Shown piece after piece: positions 14,018-20,051 of a stretch of DNA of 20,051 nt. Positions within the stretch are counted from its first letter, which is position 1, and every line of letters starts with the position of its first letter. The position numbers and the translations under genes were made by a program. Source of the stretch: a virus; IMG/VR virus record IMGVR_UViG_3300025417_000115, positions 1 to 20,051 of that record, one strand, 5' to 3'. The notes beneath the pieces were generated by a model. The model saw only the letters and a list, made by a program, of their open reading frames with translations, was not told where the DNA came from and made no database searches.

Positions 14018-15154
14018 TTAACCTTTCGAATGCCGTTTAAGTGCTTCTTTCATATATGCCAATGGAGATGCTTTTGGAGGAATCTTATCCGAAGAAGCTG
14101 ATCTCTTATGCTCACGTAATGACTCTCTAAAATGATCTAAGAGCTTTGCACCTGCATCACTTGAACCGTTACCCAAAGCAGCAACAGTGTCAGCGTCAAA
14201 CACATACTCGCCATCAGCGAGCATAGCAGGAATATCATCAGATTGACCATCGCCTTTACCTTTTACATAATGACCAGTAGCCCCTGTGACAAATTCAGGT
14301 ACGTGTTCTCCATGCTCTTGATGTTCTTCATGCTGAGCACCGCCTGCTTTTTGTCCGCTAAGTAATTTTAATCCGGAATTCATTAATGCGCCAGATCTAT
14401 TTCTTGTACTTTGATCTTGGAATCGTTGAATAATGTCAGGCTGATAACCACCTTCTGCAGCCTCAGGAACTTCATAAGGCGCTACATAAGAAGACTGTAC
14501 AGGGATCCCTGTAGGATCGCCGACTCGTAAGTTTGTAGCAGCTACAGTTGGATCCACCACAGATGTTGGTTGCTCTGTAGGCACTCTTAACTGCTGCAAA
14601 GGTGACAAAATATTAGGTGCTGCGCCACTAACAGCTGCACCGGCTAATGCAGGGCTTTGTAATGGAGTAGGAATGGCACCAGATCCGCCTGTACCACCTG
14701 CCAACATATTATTCCCTGTAGAACCTAATGCGCTTCCAACGTTTCCTTGTGTTGTCCTTGAATTTGCAGCATTTGCACCTGCTGACGGCCCTGTTAATGC
14801 GCCTGCAATGGTCTTAGCAACTGGCGATGCAATAGCGCCTATGACGCATTTAACTCCGGGCAAAGGAATAATAGGAGGAACTACAGGTGGCGGTGTAGGT
14901 AATCCTGCATTAGGGCATGTAGGAATCTGTCCTTCATATTGACAAGGAATTGGTTGATCAGAGGAAACAGGAGGCTGTGTATCTGCAGGCGGTGTTGCGC
15001 CATCACCCGGAGTGCTTGTAGGGCCACTATCTGTAGGAGGGTTAAAAGGATCACAACTCGGAATACAGTTATATTGGCAAATTAAACAGCCAAGCTCACA
15101 TGCAATAAAACATCCGATAATACAGTCCACAATTGGAATTGCTTCGCCGCCCAT
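14018..15154 (-). CDS. Virion-associated protein with Cys ladder, His ladder and conserved phage C-terminal motif
   Basis: The 378-aa protein has four zones. Residues 11-34 hold seven cysteines (11, 15, 19, 23, 26, 30, 34) in a hydrophobic setting. Residues 36-100 are Pro-rich with three more cysteines (71, 80, 103 just after). A Gly/Ala-rich linker follows. Near 275-284 four histidines sit at three-residue steps (H-E-E-H-Q-E-H-G-E-H). The C-terminal part (about 299-350) contains K-G-x-G-D-G-Q-S-D-D-I-P-A-M-L then D-G-E-Y-V and A-L-G-N-G-S, which I recognise as a motif widespread in uncharacterised phage structural proteins. The location in the late operon agrees. The exact virion role is unknown. 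The Cys-rich start lacks the basic residues and length of a normal signal peptide. Confidence 0.72.
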   Translation of the reverse strand: MGGEAIPIVDCIIGCFIACELGCLICQYNCIPSCDPFNPPTDSGPTSTPGDGATPPADTQPPVSSDQPIPCQYEGQIPTCPNAGLPTPPPVVPPIIPLPGVKCVIGAIASPVAKTIAGALTGPSAGANAANSRTTQGNVGSALGSTGNNMLAGGTGGSGAIPTPLQSPALAGAAVSGAAPNILSPLQQLRVPTEQPTSVVDPTVAATNLRVGDPTGIPVQSSYVAPYEVPEAAEGGYQPDIIQRFQDQSTRNRSGALMNSGLKLLSGQKAGGAQHEEHQEHGEHVPEFVTGATGHYVKGKGDGQSDDIPAMLADGEYVFDADTVAALGNGSSDAGAKLLDHFRESLREHKRSASSDKIPPKASPLAYMKEALKRHSKG

Positions 15155-15157
15155 AAT

Positions 15158-15610
15158 TTACTCCGTCACTATTGTATAGATTTTTTCAAAAAAGTTAGCC
15201 CCTATTCTTTCAAGAATCGGACTATAGTCTAAGAACGGCTTAACATGAAACATAATCCTTTGAGGATTACGTTTCTTAATCTCTTCAGTCGTCCATTTAA
15301 TAAATTTCACACCTGTCATGCCTTTTCTATAATCTGGGCTTATATACAATACATCAGAATTAGCTGTAGTACTATCTGCATAATGGATATGTTTTGTTAC
15401 GAACCATAAACTATAACCAATAAGCTTTCCATCATCTCTAATCGTATGTATTTCTAAAACTCCACTTTTATAAAACTTGTTGTATAACTTTAAATCCGGT
15501 TTTAACTTAATTACATCTTTACGTTCTGCTATTTCTTTGTAATGCTTTTTAAATAAATCAAGTGCCTCTGTCGTAAATGGCTCAGGAGACTCTTTCTGAA
15601 ATGTTATCAT
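15158..15610 (-). CDS. GNAT-family N-acetyltransferase-like protein
   Basis: A 150-aa protein with a GNAT outline: I-R-D-D-G-K-L-I-G-Y strand pair (57-66), a long D-V-L-Y-I-S-P-D-Y strand (86-94) leading into R95-K-G97-x2-G100 in the acetyl-CoA pyrophosphate-binding position, then a helix (V-K-F-I-K-W-T-T-E-E-I-K-K) and a terminal strand region with I-G-A-N-F-F-E-K-I-Y. The R-x-G-x2-G loop differs slightly from the usual Q/R-x2-G-x-G/A. GNAT proteins of this type are common near tail or portal genes in podovirus-like phages, with unknown substrates. The ATG overlaps the preceding cupin gene by 29 nt and its ribosome binding site is weak, so translation may depend on that upstream gene. Confidence 0.75.
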   Translation of the reverse strand: MITFQKESPEPFTTEALDLFKKHYKEIAERKDVIKLKPDLKLYNKFYKSGVLEIHTIRDDGKLIGYSLWFVTKHIHYADSTTANSDVLYISPDYRKGMTGVKFIKWTTEEIKKRNPQRIMFHVKPFLDYSPILERIGANFFEKIYTIVTE

Positions 15611-16094
15611 TTAAATTTTGTTCCAAAATTTTCGAATGTACTTCACCTACAGGTTCACCTTCCCAGTTCGTTGTAACTGATACTGGGTCTTTATCTTTCC
15701 AATGCTCAAAACTTAAAAATGCACCACCTTCTTTTCCTATTAGCAACCAATGAGGTATGCCATCGGGAGAACTAACGGTCTTTCCAAGCAAAGCATGAGT
15801 TCCATCTTCTTTTTCAGTTTGCCACTGACTAACATCAGGATTATCTCTGCCTTCTAAATTGAATTGTATATTACCGCCTAGATATACAAAGCATGAATCA
15901 ACACCGGGGTGCGTATGCTTTGGAGATGTGCTATGAGGCTCGGTAATATAAAGCTCAACCTGATATTGACCTTCTCTAAATAAACATAGAGACATAGCAT
16001 TGTCAGTATAGAAAACAGGATTATGAAATGGTGGTCTTAATGGTGAACCATTCTTAAAATACCAATCACGGAATTGCTCTACTGTCTTATGCAT
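15582..16094 (-). CDS. Cupin-like protein A (start revised to ATG 16094)
   Basis: A 170-aa single-domain cupin. Motif 1 is H60-x-H62-x3-D66-x6-G73, the standard H-x-H-x3-E-x6-G with Asp for Glu; motif 2 is P110-D-G112-I-P-H115, matching P-x-G-x2-H. The residues fit a metal-binding cupin site. The frame can be extended to a GTG at 16127 or ATG at 16118, but ATG 16094 has AAGGA upstream, gives an N-terminus that lines up with the paralogue encoded just upstream (T-V-E-Q-F against N-V-E-Q-F) and overlaps that gene by 8 nt instead of about 40. Cupins include dioxygenases, isomerases and sugar-binding proteins; the substrate is unknown. Location among virion genes is unusual. Confidence 0.75.
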   Translation of the reverse strand: MHKTVEQFRDWYFKNGSPLRPPFHNPVFYTDNAMSLCLFREGQYQVELYITEPHSTSPKHTHPGVDSCFVYLGGNIQFNLEGRDNPDVSQWQTEKEDGTHALLGKTVSSPDGIPHWLLIGKEGGAFLSFEHWKDKDPVSVTTNWEGEPVGEVHSKILEQNLNDNISERVS

Positions 16095-16575
16095 GATATT
16101 CCTTAATGGTCTGAGCATGCTTTTCACCTACAAGATCACCTTCCCAGTGCAATGTTACAGAAGAAGGATTATCTTTAAGCCAATGTTCAAATATTAGAAA
16201 TGAACCACCAGTAGACCCAGTTCTTAGTGCATGTGATTTACCGTCATTTTTCTCGGCAGTCTTGCCTAGTAACATATGAGCACCATTTTGCTTAGGCCAC
16301 TGATATGCAGATAAATCTTTATAGTTTCCATTTTCATCAGCAAATGAAAGATTCCCTGTTAAATACATTGAAATAGAATTAACATTTGGATGACTATGAA
16401 TAGGCGACTCTGTATTTGGTTTACAGATATACAACTCAACTTGAAACTGATCTTTTCTATACAAGCACATTGCATATGCAATATCAGTTGTATGAATGCA
16501 ATTCTTAAATGGCGGTTTCATAGGCCTTCCAGCTTTTAACCACCAATCTTTAAATTGTTCTACATTATTAAACAT
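16087..16575 (-). CDS. Cupin-like protein B, paralogue of cupin A
   Basis: A 162-aa protein that aligns with cupin A without gaps over at least the first 75 residues; by hand count 39 of those 75 positions are identical. The metal-binding positions are at the same numbers: H60, H62 and H115. It differs where cupin A keeps consensus: N66 replaces the acidic ligand and N110 replaces the proline of P-x-G-x2-H. Both share a P-P-F-x-N stretch (21-25) and a G-G-x-F-L-x-F-E-H-W segment after motif 2. It probably arose by tandem duplication followed by divergence. Its ATG overlaps the stop of the 120-aa gene by one base. The function is unknown. Confidence 0.75.
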   Translation of the reverse strand: MFNNVEQFKDWWLKAGRPMKPPFKNCIHTTDIAYAMCLYRKDQFQVELYICKPNTESPIHSHPNVNSISMYLTGNLSFADENGNYKDLSAYQWPKQNGAHMLLGKTAEKNDGKSHALRTGSTGGSFLIFEHWLKDNPSSVTLHWEGDLVGEKHAQTIKEYHA

Positions 16576-16937
16576 TATAGATAGATTGCCAATTTAGAAG
16601 GACTATGAGGTGAACGCATAATATGCGCATGATCCGCTGCCAATGCTTGCATTACTTTAGGGTTTTTTGATGAAGTATGTAATACTTTAATTCCATGCTT
16701 TCTAGCAACATCTAAAAAATATTTAATTGCACTAGCTAAAACCAATGGTGCATCAATTGTAATGAAATGTACATTTGCATTATGATCATCAATTTTTTTT
16801 AAATACATTAATGTATCATGCTTTTGTAATAAGTTGGCATCACTTTCATGAATATGCTTGCTTAACTTTGCTAAGATTGCATCAGACTTCATGCCTTTGC
16901 GGCCGGTTTCATATGCGATAATTTGTTCTGGTGTCAT
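16575..16937 (-). CDS. Unknown phage protein, 120 aa
   Basis: A 120-aa soluble protein. The N-terminal 45 residues are helical and basic; the rest alternates strands and helices: V-H-F-I-T-I-D-A (about 56-63), a helix S-A-I-K-Y-F-L-D-V-A-R-K, V-L-H-T-S-S-K-N (about 85-92), and a final S-P-S-K-L-A-I-Y-L. This strand-helix-strand order with D-A and late S-x-x-L-x-x-Y-L recalls small phage proteins sometimes placed near GNAT-like folds, but no catalytic motif is visible and I do not assign a function. It lies between the tail hub/80-aa pair and the cupins, with a single-base gap upstream and a one-base overlap downstream. Confidence 0.7.
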   Translation of the reverse strand: MTPEQIIAYETGRKGMKSDAILAKLSKHIHESDANLLQKHDTLMYLKKIDDHNANVHFITIDAPLVLASAIKYFLDVARKHGIKVLHTSSKNPKVMQALAADHAHIMRSPHSPSKLAIYL

Positions 16938-16938
16938 T

Positions 16939-17181
16939 TTAAAGTTGCCTTGTATCTACATTCATAATACCAACCAAAGATTCAGCCCATTGAGACCATT
17001 CATCAAAGCCTCTTGGATCAGGCACAGCTGAATTTACAAAGTAACCAATACCTTGCATACCGTCTGCCCAGTCTCTCCATTTGTCTTCAGTCACTGTGCC
17101 TAACTGATTTGCTGCAAACAGTTCAGCCATTCTAGAACACCAATGGTCCCATGTTAGTCCGCGTGGATCATAGACTACCAT
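16939..17181 (-). CDS. Small virion-operon protein with three W-x2-W repeats
   Basis: An 80-aa acidic protein containing three copies of a pattern W-x2-W-[C/A]-x2-[M/L]-x2-[L/I]: W11/W14, W35/W38 and W62/W65. Copies one and three are preceded by D-P-R-G (5-8 and 55-58). Each copy probably forms a short amphipathic helix with tryptophans on one face. I recall small proteins with F/W-x2-W-A motifs beside the gp10-like gene in podoviruses, but no role is known to me. It shares one base with the stop of the tail hub gene (ATG at 17179-17181, TAA at 17181-17183), so the two are translationally coupled and may interact. Confidence 0.75.
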   Translation of the reverse strand: MVVYDPRGLTWDHWCSRMAELFAANQLGTVTEDKWRDWADGMQGIGYFVNSAVPDPRGFDEWSQWAESLVGIMNVDTRQL

Positions 17182-18938
17182 TATGGGTTACCTGTAGAGC
17201 GTTCGTCGCCAATATCAGCGCTTAATAAGACATTACCAAGTTGGTAATTTCCACCTTCTGTATTACTTGTAAAACGGAGTCTCATTTCACGTCTTTGTTC
17301 ACGCATATCTATTTTAAGAGTATCAGGATCAAAATTATAAGGACCAGTAGTAATGTCTGTGTCATCAGCATAGCCTTTACCTGTTACTGTCACTTGCATA
17401 GTGCCTGACTGCACAAAGTCAGGTTCAATACGTTCTAATCGAATCCATTTATTTGGTCCTGTTACAGATAACTGACCAGGGCCGCCTCGTACCCAGCCAA
17501 TACTGTTTGTCTCAAAAAATGATTCTACAGCATTTACAGTACTTAAAAAGATGGCATCAGTTCCGATTTCATGCTGCCAGATTGTATATGTGCCAGCAAC
17601 GTTTTGAGCATTTTCAGCCCAAATAGGATAACGGAACACTTCAGAGAATACGCCTGCTGAGCGATTAGCTGCAGGAGCAAAACCGGCATCGTACCAAGTC
17701 TTTTCACGTACATTGTAAATAATAGCATTATTGCACTCAGTAGCAGTGCCTGCAGGATAAAACCACCAGATCTCACCCCACCGTGGAATCTTAATTGCCC
17801 AAACTTTTTGGCGTTGCACATAATTTAAGTTATCAAAAAAGTAATTTTGATTAATTGAGTTTGGGATTTCTTGGACAACACCGTTATACATTAAGAATCG
17901 ATCTACACCAACCCAATAAAATATACCATCATACTCAATAACACAAGAACTTGACATGATAGATGTCTGAGTACTAATAATGTCATAGCGCCAATATAAG
18001 ACAGATGATCCTACAGTTGTAGGACTATAGGACACACGAGTAAGCTGATCAAGTGACCAGAATAAACCGGAAGGTGATGTGGTTCCGCCTCTAAGTGCCA
18101 TGCCTTTGACTACTTTAGTGCTGGATACATTATTTGCGTTTGAATCAGCGCCGACCCAGTTTGTAAAGTCGCCTGCTGAGTTATTTTGTATTAAGCCATT
18201 ATTCCCATACACAAAAAGATATGGGTAAACCATGCAAGCTCCGCCTGACACCGAGATATTATTATCAAAAGTCAGTGTTTGTGAACCTGATCCACCACCA
18301 TTACTTAAAGTCACAGTAGTCGTAGACCCTGTAACGGATACTAATGTCACTACAGTATTTGCAGGTAAGCTAGCACCTGTGACTGTCTGACCTACTCCAA
18401 TCTTATAGTTGGCAGAGCTAATGACAAATGATGTACCTGTCAATGTACCAGTTGCTGTAAAGACACCAACTTTGGACAAAGCGCCATATGGAAAGTTTCC
18501 TGAAAGTACAGGAACATTAATCGTACTGTCAATGTCTAATAAATTCTGACCTGGGTGAGCAACCACTTGAAGCTGACCTGTTCCATTGGAGTTATATCCA
18601 ATATCAAATTGCCATAAATTATTAGGACTTGCTGTAAAATTGTTTAATGTAATATTGGTCGGACCTGAACCAACACCATCATCATTATCAGTTTGCCAAG
18701 CTTGCACATAGTTCTGTGACCCTGAATAAACATAGTTTAGACCTTGCTGAGATTGCATGGTCATACCACGACTAATTTCAAGAGCATTTAAAAAGATGCC
18801 TTTATATCCACCTATCTTACGTGGTCGACCACGTTGAAATCGTACCCATTGCCCATCCACATACATCGGAGAGTCAAATTGAGTACCGTCTCGCTGTATT
18901 CCAGCAGGAATATTTAGAGAGATGACATTAGCTGTCAA
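17181..18938 (-). CDS. P22 gp10-like packaged DNA stabilization / tail hub protein
   Basis: A 585-aa beta-rich protein. The N-terminal segment (about 21-47: F-D-S-P-M-Y-V-D-G-Q-W-V-R-F then G-R-P-R-K-I-G-G-Y) is typical of the P22 gp10-like hub family, whose members form a ring below the portal to plug the tail and hold packaged DNA. Later W/Y-rich repeats (Y-W-R-Y-D, W-V-G-V-D-R-F, W-A-I-K-I-P-R-W-G-E-I-W-W) look like propeller blades. Residues about 161-224 are a Gly/Thr/Val-rich insert. The start is TTG at 18936-18938, supported by GGAGGA at 18944-18949 with a 5-nt spacer; no in-frame ATG follows until M25. The stop of the upstream gene overlaps the start by 4 nt. Confidence 0.8.
   Translation of the reverse strand: MTANVISLNIPAGIQRDGTQFDSPMYVDGQWVRFQRGRPRKIGGYKGIFLNALEISRGMTMQSQQGLNYVYSGSQNYVQAWQTDNDDGVGSGPTNITLNNFTASPNNLWQFDIGYNSNGTGQLQVVAHPGQNLLDIDSTINVPVLSGNFPYGALSKVGVFTATGTLTGTSFVISSANYKIGVGQTVTGASLPANTVVTLVSVTGSTTTVTLSNGGGSGSQTLTFDNNISVSGGACMVYPYLFVYGNNGLIQNNSAGDFTNWVGADSNANNVSSTKVVKGMALRGGTTSPSGLFWSLDQLTRVSYSPTTVGSSVLYWRYDIISTQTSIMSSSCVIEYDGIFYWVGVDRFLMYNGVVQEIPNSINQNYFFDNLNYVQRQKVWAIKIPRWGEIWWFYPAGTATECNNAIIYNVREKTWYDAGFAPAANRSAGVFSEVFRYPIWAENAQNVAGTYTIWQHEIGTDAIFLSTVNAVESFFETNSIGWVRGGPGQLSVTGPNKWIRLERIEPDFVQSGTMQVTVTGKGYADDTDITTGPYNFDPDTLKIDMREQRREMRLRFTSNTEGGNYQLGNVLLSADIGDERSTGNP
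18267..18458 (-). other. Ig-like/beta insert domain in the tail hub protein
   Basis: This region codes for residues about 161-224. The protein changes from W/Y-containing blade sequence to T-A-T-G-T-L-T-G-T-S, then G-V-G-Q-T-V-T-G-A-S-L-P-A-N-T, then T-V-T-L-S-N-G-G-G-S-G-S-Q, and returns to blade sequence at 225. The 'G-x-x-V-x-G-x-x-I/L-P-A-N-T' element is a recurring module in phage surface proteins and is often thought to bind carbohydrate. Domain edges are approximate. Confidence 0.55.
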
Positions 18939-20051
18939 AACGTTCCTCCACTAATACCATTAAATGCGTAGAACCCTGTGCTATCAAAGTAACCAGCTTC
19001 TGTATTATTTATTACAAATCCAAACTGCCCTGTAGATGGCAAATACACACCGGTATTAACGTCGCCTTGAAACTTAATGGAAGGAACTGCAAGACTACCA
19101 TTACCTACAGTTAGACTGGTAATTGATGAAGATGAACCAGATGCTGCATTGTATACGTTAGTTCCGTCGCAAATCACAATCAATGTAGAGCTTTGCGGAA
19201 TAGTAACAGTTGCACCACCCACTGCACTTGTTTTAACCGTGAACGTAAATGATCCAGTCGTGTTATTTGTAAAAGTGTAAAGCTGTACTGTTGAAGGAAC
19301 GATAATGATCTGGTTTGATGTTAGTGTTCCGCTAAACTCTTGAATTAAGTTTGATGCTTGTGCATTAGTCTCTGTTAAAGTACCTCCAGATACTACAACA
19401 GCTAACTGTGTAAATGCAAACTGAACTGCTTGTCCGTAACCAAAACTATTAAATCCAGATCCATTGCATACAACCACAAAAGACTCAGTAATCTGTAACT
19501 GTTTAGATGTATTACCGTCAAGTCTATCTGTACCTTGAAGTGCAATATTTAAAATACCTGTACCGTCATTGGCAATCATGACAAACCAGCCATTGCCTAC
19601 CGATGCAGACGGAGGAAGTGTTATTGTGCCAACGCCTGATGCCCAAACCACAAAGCCAGCTCTATTGGTTGCATCGAGAGTCTGATTTGAATAATAGTTG
19701 GTTGTGGCATACTGCTGATTTAAGGTTGTATTAATTGGATACAAACCGTACCCTGCAAGAGCCGAAGCATTTGCAGAACTTGTACCTGCACCGAAGGTAA
19801 TAGTTGCCCATGTACCTTGTGATGTCGAGTTGCTTGTTAAATAAATGTACTCAGCAATCCCAGATGGGATCGAGATGATAGTTGTATTACTGCTATTAGT
19901 AACGGTAAAGGAATATGATCCAATGTTTCTGATGATCACTGCTTCACCGACAGACACTTGTGTAGCAACAGGTAGAGCTAAGTTCAGACCACCTGTAGTG
20001 GCTGTAACCTCAATAATATTTGTAGTCGTTACTGCACCATTTGTTCCATTA
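18935..20051 (-). CDS. Tail-fibre or appendage-like protein (5' end outside window)
   Basis: The frame is open to the right edge, so a GTG at 19957 is not necessarily the start; 371 residues are visible. The sequence is Ser/Thr/Asn/Gly-rich beta structure. Three similar stretches can be seen, each with an L-P/I-P strand, a turn with I-x-N or T-N-N and a closing I-x-V or V-V-V-C-x-G strand, the clearest being I-T-L-P-P-S-A-S-V-G-N-G-W-F and V-T-I-P-Q-S-S-T-L-I-V-I-C-D-G-T-N. Near the end, A-V-P-S-I-K-F-Q-G-D-V-N-T-G-V-Y is a motif common just before the C-terminus of phage tail proteins. It may be a fibre, a baseplate or a neck appendage. No intramolecular chaperone is seen. Confidence 0.7.
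   Translation of the reverse strand, partial: NGTNGAVTTTNIIEVTATTGGLNLALPVATQVSVGEAVIIRNIGSYSFTVTNSSNTTIISIPSGIAEYIYLTSNSTSQGTWATITFGAGTSSANASALAGYGLYPINTTLNQQYATTNYYSNQTLDATNRAGFVVWASGVGTITLPPSASVGNGWFVMIANDGTGILNIALQGTDRLDGNTSKQLQITESFVVVCNGSGFNSFGYGQAVQFAFTQLAVVVSGGTLTETNAQASNLIQEFSGTLTSNQIIIVPSTVQLYTFTNNTTGSFTFTVKTSAVGGATVTIPQSSTLIVICDGTNVYNAASGSSSSITSLTVGNGSLAVPSIKFQGDVNTGVYLPSTGQFGFVINNTEAGYFDSTGFYAFNGISGGTF
18944..18949 (-). promoter_or_regulatory. Ribosome binding site that fixes a TTG start
   Basis: Read on the minus strand this is GGAGGA, five bases upstream of the TTG at 18938-18936. It is the evidence for choosing the rare TTG start of the tail hub gene, since no other start codon lies at a suitable distance in that frame. 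Confidence 0.75.

Noticed and set aside
16095-16127. Upstream GTG (16127) or ATG (16118) start for cupin A
   Set aside because: ATG 16094 has an AAGGA site, matches the N-terminus of the paralogue and gives a shorter overlap with the upstream gene.
18935-19957. GTG at 19957 as the true start of the tail-fibre-like gene
   Set aside because: The frame stays open to the right edge and the upstream sequence continues the same beta-rich, L-P-containing pattern, so the gene is cut by the window.

Overview
The window is a piece of a tailed double-stranded DNA phage (or closely related prophage), most likely with a podovirus-type virion. It has low to moderate GC (about 40% by eye). Genes are packed with stop/start overlaps of 1 to about 40 nt, most starts have Shine-Dalgarno sequences, and no stretch longer than about 60 bases lacks a gene. 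A small lipoprotein gene and a sigma70-type promoter fit a Gram-negative host; I cannot name the host. No integrase, repressor, terminase, portal, capsid, lysis cassette, tRNA or CRISPR is visible, so this is an internal part of the genome cut at both ends.

Left part, + strand, 1-7420: replication and recombination. In order: the C-terminus of an unknown phage protein, a dCMP deaminase, a coiled-coil small protein, a four-Cys protein that is probably the ssDNA-binding protein, a small lipoprotein, a family A DNA polymerase with 3'-5' exonuclease, four small unknown proteins, a Cas4/RecB-like nuclease with Fe-S-type cysteines, a VRR-NUC nuclease and an SNF2-type helicase. The last three are chained by overlaps and probably form one recombination or replication-fork module.

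Middle, + strand, 7421-10028: a clear sigma70-like promoter (TTTACT-17-TATAAT) preceded by a 12-bp tandem repeat starts a second operon. It encodes a 52-aa protein, a nucleoside 2-deoxyribosyltransferase-like protein, a YfbR-type HD deoxynucleotidase, a MazG-like/DUF6378-like protein, a divergent ThyX and a small HTH-like protein. With the dCMP deaminase upstream, this gives a pyrimidine route (dCMP to dUMP to dTMP) plus enzymes that break down or edit deoxynucleotides.

Right part, - strand, 20051-10001: late virion genes read right to left. They are a tail-fibre-like protein cut by the window edge, a P22 gp10-like tail hub/stabilization protein, an 80-aa protein with three W-x2-W repeats, a 120-aa unknown, two tandem paralogous cupins, a GNAT acetyltransferase, a Cys- and His-patterned virion protein carrying a conserved phage C-terminal motif, and three large Ala/Gln-rich proteins that are probably internal or ejection proteins. 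One of the three carries an M15-type peptidase site. The early and late operons converge and overlap tail-to-tail by 28 bp near 10001-10028.

The least explained parts are the twin cupin + GNAT block inside the virion operon, the cysteine and histidine ladders of the 378-aa virion protein, and the deoxynucleotide-editing operon.
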